Source of the DNA: Thiothrix eikelboomii
GTDB lineage: Bacteria; Pseudomonadota; Gammaproteobacteria; Thiotrichales; Thiotrichaceae
Assembly (NCBI RefSeq): GCF_900167255.1
Contig: NZ_FUYB01000002.1
Span: 1 to 64,000, forward strand
Length of the DNA: 64,000 bases
Direction of reading: 5' to 3'
Numbering within the stretch: position 1 is the first letter of the stretch; every line of letters begins with the position of its first letter. The notes below the pieces were generated by a model, which was not told where the DNA came from, did not search any database, and worked only from the letters and a program-made list of their open reading frames with translations. Positions 17,128 to 25,049 of this stretch are shown here, piece after piece. The position numbers were made by a program, and so were the translations under genes.

Positions 17128-18225
17128 TTATTTAAAAAACCCAGATAAACCGGGATGCTTTAGGATCAAATCTTTTACCGTCACGCCTTTGTTATTCTTT
17201 ATATTGATATTTGCACCTCGTACAATCATCATTTTGATAATCTGTTGATTGATGTTAGTTGAGCCTTTATTGTTGATAAGAAACTCATGTAATGGTGTAT
17301 TACCAAGGCTTGTCTTCATGTTTATATTGGCGGATGTGAGCAATTTACTTACTAGTTCTATATTAACATCCAACCCACTGAGATAAAGATGTAAAGGGGT
17401 AACGCCACCATAACTCTGTCTTTTGTTCAACAAAGCAGAGTTTGCTCGTGCTAGCTTCTCTATTGCTTCAGGGCATACGTTATAGGTGTGATCACTTAAG
17501 TGATGCAAATCCTCCCAACGATAGGATGAATTTATACCCTTTTTCCCATCAAAATCCGGTATGGGTTCATAGAGTGTTTTATTATCCTTATAAAGTTTAA
17601 TGTTCTGTTTTAAGAATAAATGATAAGCCTCACAGGGAGCCCAAAGTGCTCCTCCTTCGCCAATCTGGCGTAACAACACATCTTTTACAGATACTCCTTT
17701 ATTTATCATAGTTTGAATAAAAACTAAATTATCAGAATAAAAAAAAGCTATTTTTCTTAACAACTTAGCCTGATCTATCCTAGACATTGCTAAAATATAG
17801 GGTAATAGCTTATTACCAAGATAATCATCTAGGATATGAAACTTCCTAAGCTGTTCGTCGGGAAGTCCACTGGGCATCTTTATGTTTAAAGACTGCCCAT
17901 GAAAGTCATAAATCTGTTTATCAGACAATCCTATATTTTTATAACCATTGGAATAAAACCAATGATCTGCGCTTTCAATACATTTATAAATCATATCACC
18001 TGCTATATTACCAATAGGTGCTCCGGTATATATAAAGTCGCACGCTGATAATGCATTGGCTGCGTGAGTATCTAATAAGCGAATTTGCTTATTATTCAGT
18101 ATATTTTTTTGACCCGAGAGATACTTCACCCTTTCCTCTGCATGAAGATAGTTCACGCAACCAAAAACTAACAAAAAAACAATCGATGAAAACCTAATTA
18201 CCAATTTAAAAGAATATTTATTCAT
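17128..18225 (-). CDS. Exported ankyrin-repeat protein, probable immunity partner of the RHS protein
   Basis: A 365-residue protein with an N-terminal signal segment (VIRFSSIVFLLVFGCVNY); the Cys could be a lipobox, so it may be an envelope lipoprotein. The C-terminal third holds ankyrin-type repeats: GGVTPLHLYLSGLDVN near residue 274, SLGNTPLHEFLIN near 308, then MMIVRGANINIKNNKGVTVKDLI. Its ATG overlaps the RHS stop by four bases, the classic toxin-immunity spacing. Ankyrin proteins occur as immunity or accessory factors in polymorphic toxin loci. The signal peptide implies protection on the periplasmic side. It is AT-rich compared with the C1 genes around it. Confidence 0.65.
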   Translation of the reverse strand: MNKYSFKLVIRFSSIVFLLVFGCVNYLHAEERVKYLSGQKNILNNKQIRLLDTHAANALSACDFIYTGAPIGNIAGDMIYKCIESADHWFYSNGYKNIGLSDKQIYDFHGQSLNIKMPSGLPDEQLRKFHILDDYLGNKLLPYILAMSRIDQAKLLRKIAFFYSDNLVFIQTMINKGVSVKDVLLRQIGEGGALWAPCEAYHLFLKQNIKLYKDNKTLYEPIPDFDGKKGINSSYRWEDLHHLSDHTYNVCPEAIEKLARANSALLNKRQSYGGVTPLHLYLSGLDVNIELVSKLLTSANINMKTSLGNTPLHEFLINNKGSTNINQQIIKMMIVRGANINIKNNKGVTVKDLILKHPGLSGFFK

Positions 18226-21200
18226 AATGCGTTCTGATTAAAATAAGATAGTACAGACTTTACTGGTGCTGTGATTCGATTTGGATGTCCAAAATAATGG
18301 GTAATCGTTGGATCTTTTTGAATACTTGATATTGTATTAGCTTCACTAAAGGTAGGCACAACTCGTGGTTTTACATTAGAGTTTCCTTTAGGGCCAGCCG
18401 CTCTCACAAAAGGAGCACCCCTAGCCACTAATGCACTCATTACTCCTGATGCAAGAGTAGTTGTTGTTGCACTGCCATGAATTGAGGCTGGGCTACCCCG
18501 ATAAAATGCGTTGACTTTTTGTATCATAGTAGCCGCAGAGTCATTAACTGGATTTATATGCAATCCAATTATCTTTGCTCCTCCGTCCCTTAGATCAATA
18601 GCACTATTCATGTGCTCTCCAAATATATAGACCGTAAACTTAATTTTTGGAAACATCCTCATAATACTTATTGCTTGATCTATGTCTGTTGTATCATTAT
18701 GAATATCCAAAGAAATATCAATCGTTCTATTTAAAGTACCTTTAATATAAGTAGGCGCATGTCCTAGCATATCCCATGCTACCGCTGGACTTCCTTCTAC
18801 ATACCCAAACGAATTCATTCCCCCATCCAAGCCAATCGGATCACTTTGCACATACCGCCCTGTCTGTGGATTGTAATCCCGATGGAAATTATAATGCAGC
18901 CCCGTTTCAGCATCATAGGTCTGTCCGGGGAAACGCTGGTTGTAGTGCAAGCTCAAACCATCCTTATCGGGGTCTGTATCGGGCAGGGTTTCGCCAAACG
19001 GCTTGCTATCCCACGTCCAAACGGTTTTGCCTGTGGCATCGGTGATGACTCGCGGGGTGTCGATTTGGTCGGCATAGATGCGGTAAATGTTGCCGTTCTG
19101 GATCAGGGCAATGGGGGTAGAACCTAAGTAGATGGTTTCACTAGACTGTAAGCCCGTCACACCCTGAACATATTCACCGATGATCTGATCGTTGTCCCAA
19201 GCATAATAAGTCGTCGTTTGTCCGACCACTTTCTTCACTCGCTGTTCATCCGCGTTATATGTGTAGTTTGTGATGTCATCCACACTCGCTAAGCGGTTTT
19301 GAGCATTGTAGGTATAACTATGCTCTCCATCATTCAACAAATTGCCATTAGCATCTAAAGTATGACTCATGCTGCCCATAGACACCAACCGATTGCTATC
19401 AGCTTGAATACCGTAAAACGTATTCAGGCCATTATTCGTCTTCACAGTACGATTACCATTCGCATCATATTGAAATACTTGAGATTCGGAATGGGTACTA
19501 TAGCCAGCTAAACGCCCCAACACGTCGTAACGAAAGCGCTTAGTTTTTGTACTATCACCACGGTCACTCCAGCTAATAATATGACTAACTGCATCATAGG
19601 CCAAAGTCCGAGTGATATGACCGAGTGGAAAGCTTTTGAGTCTGCCCATTGCATCATAGGTTTTCCGATAGCTTGTACCATCTGACCACTGCCAACTCGT
19701 CACTTGCCCTATAGCATTATAAACAATGTGGCTTAAATGAATCTTTCCGTTCAGGCTGATGCTAAGCAATTTATCTTGCGCATAGGTATAACTAACGACC
19801 CTACCACTCGGTAAGGTTTCGCTTTGTAGCTTGCCATCAACGGTATAACGATAGCTATGAACTAACGATATATCCCCTATGCTTTGTACCTTACGAACGA
19901 CATGACCCTCACTATCATAACCATAAGTCGTACTACCACTGCTATCCGTCAATTGACACAGTCTGCCGATCCCATTATGACAAGCATCATAGGTATATAT
20001 CGCTGTGCTGCCATCTGACCAAGTCGTTTTGACCTTACGATTCAATAAATCATAGCTATGCACCACTTGATTACCATTCGCATCAGTACTCGACTTTAGA
20101 TTCTCACTAATATCATAAGTTTGTCTCATATCACCACGGTCAGCACTTGTCTCACTAACCACATGATTCTGATCATCATATAAATAAGTAGTTTTAGTGC
20201 CATTCGCTGCAACCACGAGTATACGGTTGCCATTGGCATCATAAGCATACTGTGTTACACCACCTGCAGGGTCAGTACTCTTCACTAAGCGATTTTGGGC
20301 ATCATATTCATAGGTCGTTACGCGACCTAGAGCATCTATTGCACTAGTTTGATTACCAACTTTATCATAGCTATAAATGCTCGTATGACCTTCCGAATCA
20401 ATCAGTTTGGTGAGTTGATTACGATCATTATATTCACGCTGATTGCGCCGAACAACTTGACCCGTCACATCAGAAATGGATTCAGAGAGTTGGTTATTAT
20501 TTGCATCATAGGTATACATTGTTGTATTACCTTGGGAGGTAATAGTGCTACTGATATTTCCAGCCGAATCATAGATAGTACGATCTATACTACCATCTGC
20601 ATAAGTCACCTTCGTCTCACGACCAGCTCTGTCGTATTCATAGTGAGTGGCCTTCCCATTACTGGTGATGCTGATAAGACGTCCGCCCGCATCATAATGA
20701 CTTTCAGTCACTACCCCATTGATGTCACGTGACCGTAAAACACGCCCAGCTGCATCATATTTCAAAATTTTGCGAGTATGTCCTAAGGCATTAACAGTAG
20801 TTATATGATTACCATGCGCATCATAGATCTTTGTGGATAGCGCTCCATTCTCGGCAACCTCCACTATAGATTGACCAAGGCGATTATAAGCTATACTAGT
20901 TTCGCTCATTTCCAAACCACTTGCCTGAATATCAGACCGACTCTTCAATCGACGCATCGCAGCTAGCTGAGAATTAATCTGAGTATTCGAAAGGCGGGCG
21001 GTAGGAGCACTTGATGTACCTTTTGTGGTATTAATCAACCTACCATTAGCATCATACTCATATAAGGTAACTTTTCCTGCTTCAATGGTTTTGATAGGTT
21101 TGCGGAAGTGGGGATGCCATTCGGTTAGCGTGGTACGAGCTTGCGCTGTGCCTGCGGCGGTGGTGGTGGATTCGGGCAAGCCACGGGCGTTCCATGTGAT

Positions 21201-22469
21201 CAGGGTGACAAGACCATTTTTGTCCACGCTTTTGGTGGGATAGCCGTTCGCGTCGTATTCGGTAGTGTCGGTTGCGCCTGCGCTATCGGTGCTGCGGGTT
21301 GCCCGTGCGAGGCCTTGGATGATGCGGTGGGCGTAGGTGTCGGTGGTGGCGTTGGCTACGTCGGTGACACTGGTTTCTGCACCGTTGTAGGCGAAGGCGC
21401 GGGCTTGTGTGCCTGCTGCGGCTTCGCTGTGAATGACGCGCCCGTCTTGGTCATAAGTGTAGCGTGCAACCACTGCGCCCGTTGCATCGGTGATGCTGTC
21501 GAGCTTGCCGTCGGTGTAGGTGTAGCTGTGGGTGCTGCCGTCGGAGAGCGTGACTTGCGACAGTTTGCCGTCTGCTCCGTAGGTGTAAGTGGTTGTGCCT
21601 GCGGCACTTTTTGCTTGGGTAAGTTTGCCATAGGTGTAGCTGAAGGTCAGGCTTTGACCGAAAGGGCTGGTGACTTTTTCCAGTTGCCCCGCGCTGAGCG
21701 AAGTCGAAGTGTAGTAGCTGAGGGTAGTGGTTTGCCCTTGTGGGTTAGTGATGCTGTCAGGCTTGCCTGCAAGGTTGTAGCTTTCTACACTGCCATCCGG
21801 CGTAGTGACACTCCAGCCACGAGCGGTCGATTCCAGTTGGTAAGGTTCGCGGGTAGTGGTTGCCCATTCACCGTCTTGTTCGTAGAAGGTGATGCGGCTG
21901 CCATCAGCACGGGTGAGGATGTGGATGGGGTAGCTGCTGTTGCCGTCACTGCCTTGCACGGGTAGACGAGCCACGGTTGTACCGTTGAGTTTAAGTTCGC
22001 ACAATCCGGCGTTAAATACAGCATCAGCGATTTGCAGTTGACCGTTGTAGGCAGTGCCGCTGATTTGCTGCCAACCCGATTCGCAAGCCGCTTTAGCATC
22101 AGAGTATTCAGAGCTTTTTACGCCTTGCCATTCGGTGATGGGGATGCCGCCTGCATCAAGGCTAGTGTTGTAGTTGTGCTGCCAACCGCCCAATACGCCA
22201 GGGCTGACACCTACGGAGGAAAACTGGCGAAATAAGACCAGTTGACTGGTGCTCATATCACTTTCGCCATACGCCATTTTTCCTGTGAAAACGTCAACAT
22301 TGTTAATAGACGCGCCATTGCCTGATATTTCTGGAGCAAGGTAATATCGGCTGGCAACCTTGGGTAAGTAGTTACTATCTGAGTTTAAACCATTATTATT
22401 ACTATCATTACAAGCAGTGTTAGCAAAAGCGGTTAATATCGCAGCTGTAAGTAGCCGATATGAGATCAT
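18222..22469 (-). CDS. RHS/YD-repeat polymorphic toxin with unrecognised C-terminal tip
   Basis: A 1415-residue protein starting with a signal-like segment (LLTAAILTAFANTAC) and a secreted N-terminal region. It continues with a long array of YD repeats (patterns such as YTYDANGN, YEYDANGR, THYEYDRAGR) from about residue 255 to 1130, which in known RHS proteins form a closed shell. The RHS core end is DAETGLHYNFHRDYNPQTGRYVQSDPIGL near 1210. After it comes a tip of about 180 residues of a different kind; parts (IDISLDIHND, KFTVYIFGEHM, GAKIIGLHINPVND) faintly recall NodB-type polysaccharide deacetylases, but key residues are not complete. Base composition shifts sharply: the N-terminal coding part (about 21060-22250) is GC-rich, the middle AT-rich. 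It sits inside the corrinoid gene set. Confidence 0.85.
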   Translation of the reverse strand: MISYRLLTAAILTAFANTACNDSNNNGLNSDSNYLPKVASRYYLAPEISGNGASINNVDVFTGKMAYGESDMSTSQLVLFRQFSSVGVSPGVLGGWQHNYNTSLDAGGIPITEWQGVKSSEYSDAKAACESGWQQISGTAYNGQLQIADAVFNAGLCELKLNGTTVARLPVQGSDGNSSYPIHILTRADGSRITFYEQDGEWATTTREPYQLESTARGWSVTTPDGSVESYNLAGKPDSITNPQGQTTTLSYYTSTSLSAGQLEKVTSPFGQSLTFSYTYGKLTQAKSAAGTTTYTYGADGKLSQVTLSDGSTHSYTYTDGKLDSITDATGAVVARYTYDQDGRVIHSEAAAGTQARAFAYNGAETSVTDVANATTDTYAHRIIQGLARATRSTDSAGATDTTEYDANGYPTKSVDKNGLVTLITWNARGLPESTTTAAGTAQARTTLTEWHPHFRKPIKTIEAGKVTLYEYDANGRLINTTKGTSSAPTARLSNTQINSQLAAMRRLKSRSDIQASGLEMSETSIAYNRLGQSIVEVAENGALSTKIYDAHGNHITTVNALGHTRKILKYDAAGRVLRSRDINGVVTESHYDAGGRLISITSNGKATHYEYDRAGRETKVTYADGSIDRTIYDSAGNISSTITSQGNTTMYTYDANNNQLSESISDVTGQVVRRNQREYNDRNQLTKLIDSEGHTSIYSYDKVGNQTSAIDALGRVTTYEYDAQNRLVKSTDPAGGVTQYAYDANGNRILVVAANGTKTTYLYDDQNHVVSETSADRGDMRQTYDISENLKSSTDANGNQVVHSYDLLNRKVKTTWSDGSTAIYTYDACHNGIGRLCQLTDSSGSTTYGYDSEGHVVRKVQSIGDISLVHSYRYTVDGKLQSETLPSGRVVSYTYAQDKLLSISLNGKIHLSHIVYNAIGQVTSWQWSDGTSYRKTYDAMGRLKSFPLGHITRTLAYDAVSHIISWSDRGDSTKTKRFRYDVLGRLAGYSTHSESQVFQYDANGNRTVKTNNGLNTFYGIQADSNRLVSMGSMSHTLDANGNLLNDGEHSYTYNAQNRLASVDDITNYTYNADEQRVKKVVGQTTTYYAWDNDQIIGEYVQGVTGLQSSETIYLGSTPIALIQNGNIYRIYADQIDTPRVITDATGKTVWTWDSKPFGETLPDTDPDKDGLSLHYNQRFPGQTYDAETGLHYNFHRDYNPQTGRYVQSDPIGLDGGMNSFGYVEGSPAVAWDMLGHAPTYIKGTLNRTIDISLDIHNDTTDIDQAISIMRMFPKIKFTVYIFGEHMNSAIDLRDGGAKIIGLHINPVNDSAATMIQKVNAFYRGSPASIHGSATTTTLASGVMSALVARGAPFVRAAGPKGNSNVKPRVVPTFSEANTISSIQKDPTITHYFGHPNRITAPVKSVLSYFNQNAL

Positions 22470-22610
22470 GAACTAATCCTATGGGTAAGTGGATATTGGT
22501 TGTTGTTTATTTTATCGCCATGCAAAAAAAAAAATCAACCAAAATTCACAACCCACTACAATTTTATTCGTACTATTATACTCAAGTAATTGAATTAATT
22601 AACCAAACGA

Positions 22611-22641
22611 TAAAAATAAAAAGGCTCCAAAGGAGCCTTTC
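22611..22641 (-). terminator. Terminator between the metV-like gene and the RHS gene
   Basis: Stem AAAGGCTCC (22620-22628), loop AAA, GGAGCCTTT (22632-22640); the minus strand then reads TTATTTTTA. It would stop transcription of the mttB-mtxC-DUF1638-metV unit about 290 bases after its last gene and before the RHS gene. Confidence 0.85.
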
Positions 22642-22671
22642 TGCTAGTCACGATTTAAGATTAAACTTAGT
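22632..22671. repeat. Flanking repeat B of the RHS/ankyrin island
   Basis: Second copy of the element at 17064-17107, in the same orientation, four bases shorter through a gap near TTTCTGCT. It lies just upstream of the RHS gene. The surrounding 22672-22928 is AT-rich and has no gene that I can support. Confidence 0.7.
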
Positions 22672-22928
22672 TGACTTCGAGTTTTGCCAATATAGTGTAA
22701 GTGGTCAAGCTAATTTCTCACTTATTTTTGTTGCAATACATTTTTTTATCAAAGCATTCGCATATTAAAATTTATGTCTATGTGCTTATTTGCCCAATAA
22801 ACTTACTCTAATTAGACTAATTAATAACTTATGAAGCAAAGAAAAACCCGCTAAGGTCATAATAAATTAAGCACCTGCAGTGAGAGTAGCTAGTTTCGTG
22901 CCCTATCGCACTTCACCGAACTGCTTAC

Positions 22929-23384
22929 TTAAAGATTGCGAATGCGCTGCTCAGCTGACCTCAACCAAGCTGACTTCCCTTTCAAACGCCAATCCAACAT
23001 CGGCTGTACAATTTGAATCGCACGCTCTTCAGGCTTCAGATTTTGCGTACCTTCCCAAGCGACCACCCAGACGCAATCCATTTCCGGTTTAACTTCGCAT
23101 TTACCATTAGCACGCACGCCACCACAAGGGCCATTGCGGATGGTTTTGGGGCAATTCATCGGGCAGGACATGCCAGTTGAACCTAGCGTACATTGCCCAC
23201 ACGATTGCGAATCAAATAGAAATCTTTTGGCAGGCTTTTCAATAAACATTAACGGCTTTTCGATTTTTTCAAGGCCGATTTTTTCTAAGCGCGGATAGAG
23301 TTTGACCAGCGCATTTTCAATCTGGTGATAGATGGCTTTCAGCGTATTTGAATGCCTAGCTGACCAACGACGCATCGCATACAT
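22929..23384 (-). CDS. MetV-like zinc-binding protein (MTHFR C-terminal/DUF5 family)
   Basis: A 151-residue protein with a Cys-rich centre: CGQCTLGSTGMSCPMNCPKT near residue 62, then NGPCGGVRANGKCEV and CVWVVAWEG. This is the pattern of the small zinc/Fe-S family fused to or partnered with MetF in acetogens (MetV of the MetVF complex). I infer that it forms a complex with the MTHFR at 15694-16767, perhaps to couple it to an electron carrier other than NAD(P)H. GAGGAGA lies upstream of the ATG. It is the last gene of the upstream unit, so its likely partner is now 6 kb away behind the RHS module. Confidence 0.8.
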   Translation of the reverse strand: MYAMRRWSARHSNTLKAIYHQIENALVKLYPRLEKIGLEKIEKPLMFIEKPAKRFLFDSQSCGQCTLGSTGMSCPMNCPKTIRNGPCGGVRANGKCEVKPEMDCVWVVAWEGTQNLKPEERAIQIVQPMLDWRLKGKSAWLRSAEQRIRNL

Positions 23385-23394
23385 AGCAATCTCC

Positions 23395-23700
23395 TCAAGC
23401 AGTGACTAGGCCGCCATTGCGTATCACTTGTTCTAAAACTTCGGCAGGGAATTGAGCTTCTAACAAAGCCACCTCTGCGTGTGCAGCTGCATCTAAATCA
23501 GCGCCGACCTCCACTTCGCTAGTCACTCGATGCCATTCAGCCACATAGTCATCCGTGCCTGCTTTGCCTGCACGAATCGCTGCCTTATCAATTGCTTCTT
23601 GGAATCTTTCACTGAGTAGGGCTTTGCCTTTGATGCGACCTTTTTTCAAAATGACCTGCGAGGGAATATCACGCCAGTAGACGACAACACGTTCTGCCAT
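23395..23700 (-). CDS. Small 'virulence factor'-family protein of corrinoid gene sets
   Basis: A 101-residue soluble protein beginning MAERVVVYWRDIPSQVILKK. Proteins with this start are annotated by a misleading 'virulence factor' family name and recur between DUF1638 and MetV-like genes in alphaproteobacterial MttB clusters, as I recall. No catalytic motif is visible. ATG 23700 is preceded by AGGTGA, which also forms the stop of the upstream DUF1638 gene; an in-frame GTG at 23709 is a weaker alternative. Function unknown. Confidence 0.65.
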   Translation of the reverse strand: MAERVVVYWRDIPSQVILKKGRIKGKALLSERFQEAIDKAAIRAGKAGTDDYVAEWHRVTSEVEVGADLDAAAHAEVALLEAQFPAEVLEQVIRNGGLVTA

Positions 23701-23705
23701 TGCTT

Positions 23706-24308
23706 TCACCTTTGCGCAATACGCGCTAATTCTGTGGCTAACTCACCATAACCAGTTGGCACTAGTTTAAACTCCAAGTGCAAATACTCAGCCGCTGCTT
23801 GTGCTTTTGCGAGCAGATCAGGATTTGAGGTTTGTGCCAGATAAACCAAGCGCCGATAATGATTGAAATACATCGGTAGCAGCTCAGGGTGCTGATCGAG
23901 CTGCATACCCTTAACGACTAAACGTTCAAAATGCCTAGCGAGAAAATCGGTTAAATAAAAACTCCCTAACTCAGCTTCAGCCAATTCAGCAAAGGCCTGC
24001 TGACCCGCAAAAAAGGCATAACAATGAGCACCGGGTAAGCGCTCCACACCCTCAGCTGCAAGCACTCGATCCAACAAGCCCCCTGTACCACAATCCGCAT
24101 ACGCCACGAAAACTTGCGAATATTGCCCACGATGACGTTGAATTTCCGCTCTAACACGCTCAGGGATACGCTCAGGGCGATTATGCAAATCCGCTTCGAG
24201 GCATTTTAATTTGAGATGTTCCCAGCCATTTAAGCTTTTAAGTTGCTGAATCTCTCGAGCTATCGCACCACAGGCCAGCACTAAGACTGGCTCTACTTGA
24301 GCTGACAT
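23706..24308 (-). CDS. DUF1638 protein
   Basis: A 200-residue soluble protein. The N-terminus VLVLACGAIAREIQQLK and the central QVFVAYADCGTGGLLDRVLAAEGVERLPGAHCYAFFAG, with Cys in CGTGG and HCY, match the DUF1638 family found beside methylamine and glycine-betaine methyltransferases. The conserved Cys/His suggests a metal or cofactor site, and a role in corrinoid handling has been supposed; nothing in the sequence proves it. It lies 30 bases after the corrinoid protein gene. Confidence 0.75.
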   Translation of the reverse strand: MSAQVEPVLVLACGAIAREIQQLKSLNGWEHLKLKCLEADLHNRPERIPERVRAEIQRHRGQYSQVFVAYADCGTGGLLDRVLAAEGVERLPGAHCYAFFAGQQAFAELAEAELGSFYLTDFLARHFERLVVKGMQLDQHPELLPMYFNHYRRLVYLAQTSNPDLLAKAQAAAEYLHLEFKLVPTGYGELATELARIAQR

Positions 24309-24338
24309 TATGCTTAAACTGACATGGTTGAAGCGAGC

Positions 24339-25037
24339 TTAAGCGGCTTGCCGCTGTTGAACCATCGCGACTCCGGTGCTAGAAGCCGAGGCAGCATCAC
24401 GACAATAAGCGTCTGCGCCTACCGCCTTACCAAACTCTTCATTTAAAGGTGCGCCACCGACCAAAACAATATAATCCTCACGAATCCCTTTTTCGACCAA
24501 AGCATCAATCACTACTTTCATATACGGCATCGTCGTGGTTAACAAGGCAGACATGCCCAGAATATCGGGTTTATGCTCTTCTAAAGCATTCAAATAATCA
24601 TCAACAGAATTATTGATCCCTAAATCAATCACTTCAAAACCAGCACCTTCCATCATCATCGTCACGAGGTTTTTGCCGATATCGTGAATATCGCCTTTGA
24701 CCGTACCAATCACCATTTTACCAATCGGTTTAGCGCCAGTTTCTGCTAATAGCGGGCGCAGGATAGCCATGCCACCTTTCATCGCATTCGCGGCTAACAA
24801 CACTTCAGGCACGAAGAGGATGCCATCACGGAAGTCGACCCCCACAATCCGCATCCCCTCCACCAAAGCTTCCGTCAGAACTTTATCTGCACCCCAGCCA
24901 CGTTCTAGCAGAATATTGACCCCTTCGACGATTTCATCTTTTAAACCGTCATACAAGTCATCATGCATCTGCGCGACTAACTCTTCGTCATCTAACTCAG
25001 CAAGAATCAGCTCATCATCATCGTAGTCTTCTGCCAT
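24339..25037 (-). CDS. Corrinoid (B12-binding) methyl-carrier protein, MtbC/MttC-like
   Basis: A 232-residue protein with two domains. The helical cap (residues about 18-105) includes EIVEGVNILLERGWGADKVL and FVPEVLLAANAMKGGM. The Rossmann-type B12 domain has the cobalt-ligand motif GDIHDIGKN (H118), then SALLTTTMPYMK and the nucleotide-loop LVGGAP near 190. It carries the methyl group between the MttB-like enzyme and the MtgA-like enzyme. The N-terminus is very acidic (AEDYDDDELILAELDDEE). It is 12 bases after the mttB-like stop, confirming pairing. Confidence 0.92.
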   Translation of the reverse strand: MAEDYDDDELILAELDDEELVAQMHDDLYDGLKDEIVEGVNILLERGWGADKVLTEALVEGMRIVGVDFRDGILFVPEVLLAANAMKGGMAILRPLLAETGAKPIGKMVIGTVKGDIHDIGKNLVTMMMEGAGFEVIDLGINNSVDDYLNALEEHKPDILGMSALLTTTMPYMKVVIDALVEKGIREDYIVLVGGAPLNEEFGKAVGADAYCRDAASASSTGVAMVQQRQAA

Positions 25038-25049
25038 TACTGGTGCTCC

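Noticed and set aside
21141-21965. A 274-codon Gly/Val/Cys-rich plus-strand frame
   Set aside because: It is antisense to the GC-rich part of the RHS gene and has the composition expected of a shadow frame.
18222-22469. CRISPR or simple tandem DNA repeat array
   Set aside because: The regular motifs (e.g. catcata-like every 60 bases) come from the coded YD repeats of the RHS protein, not from a repeat-spacer array.
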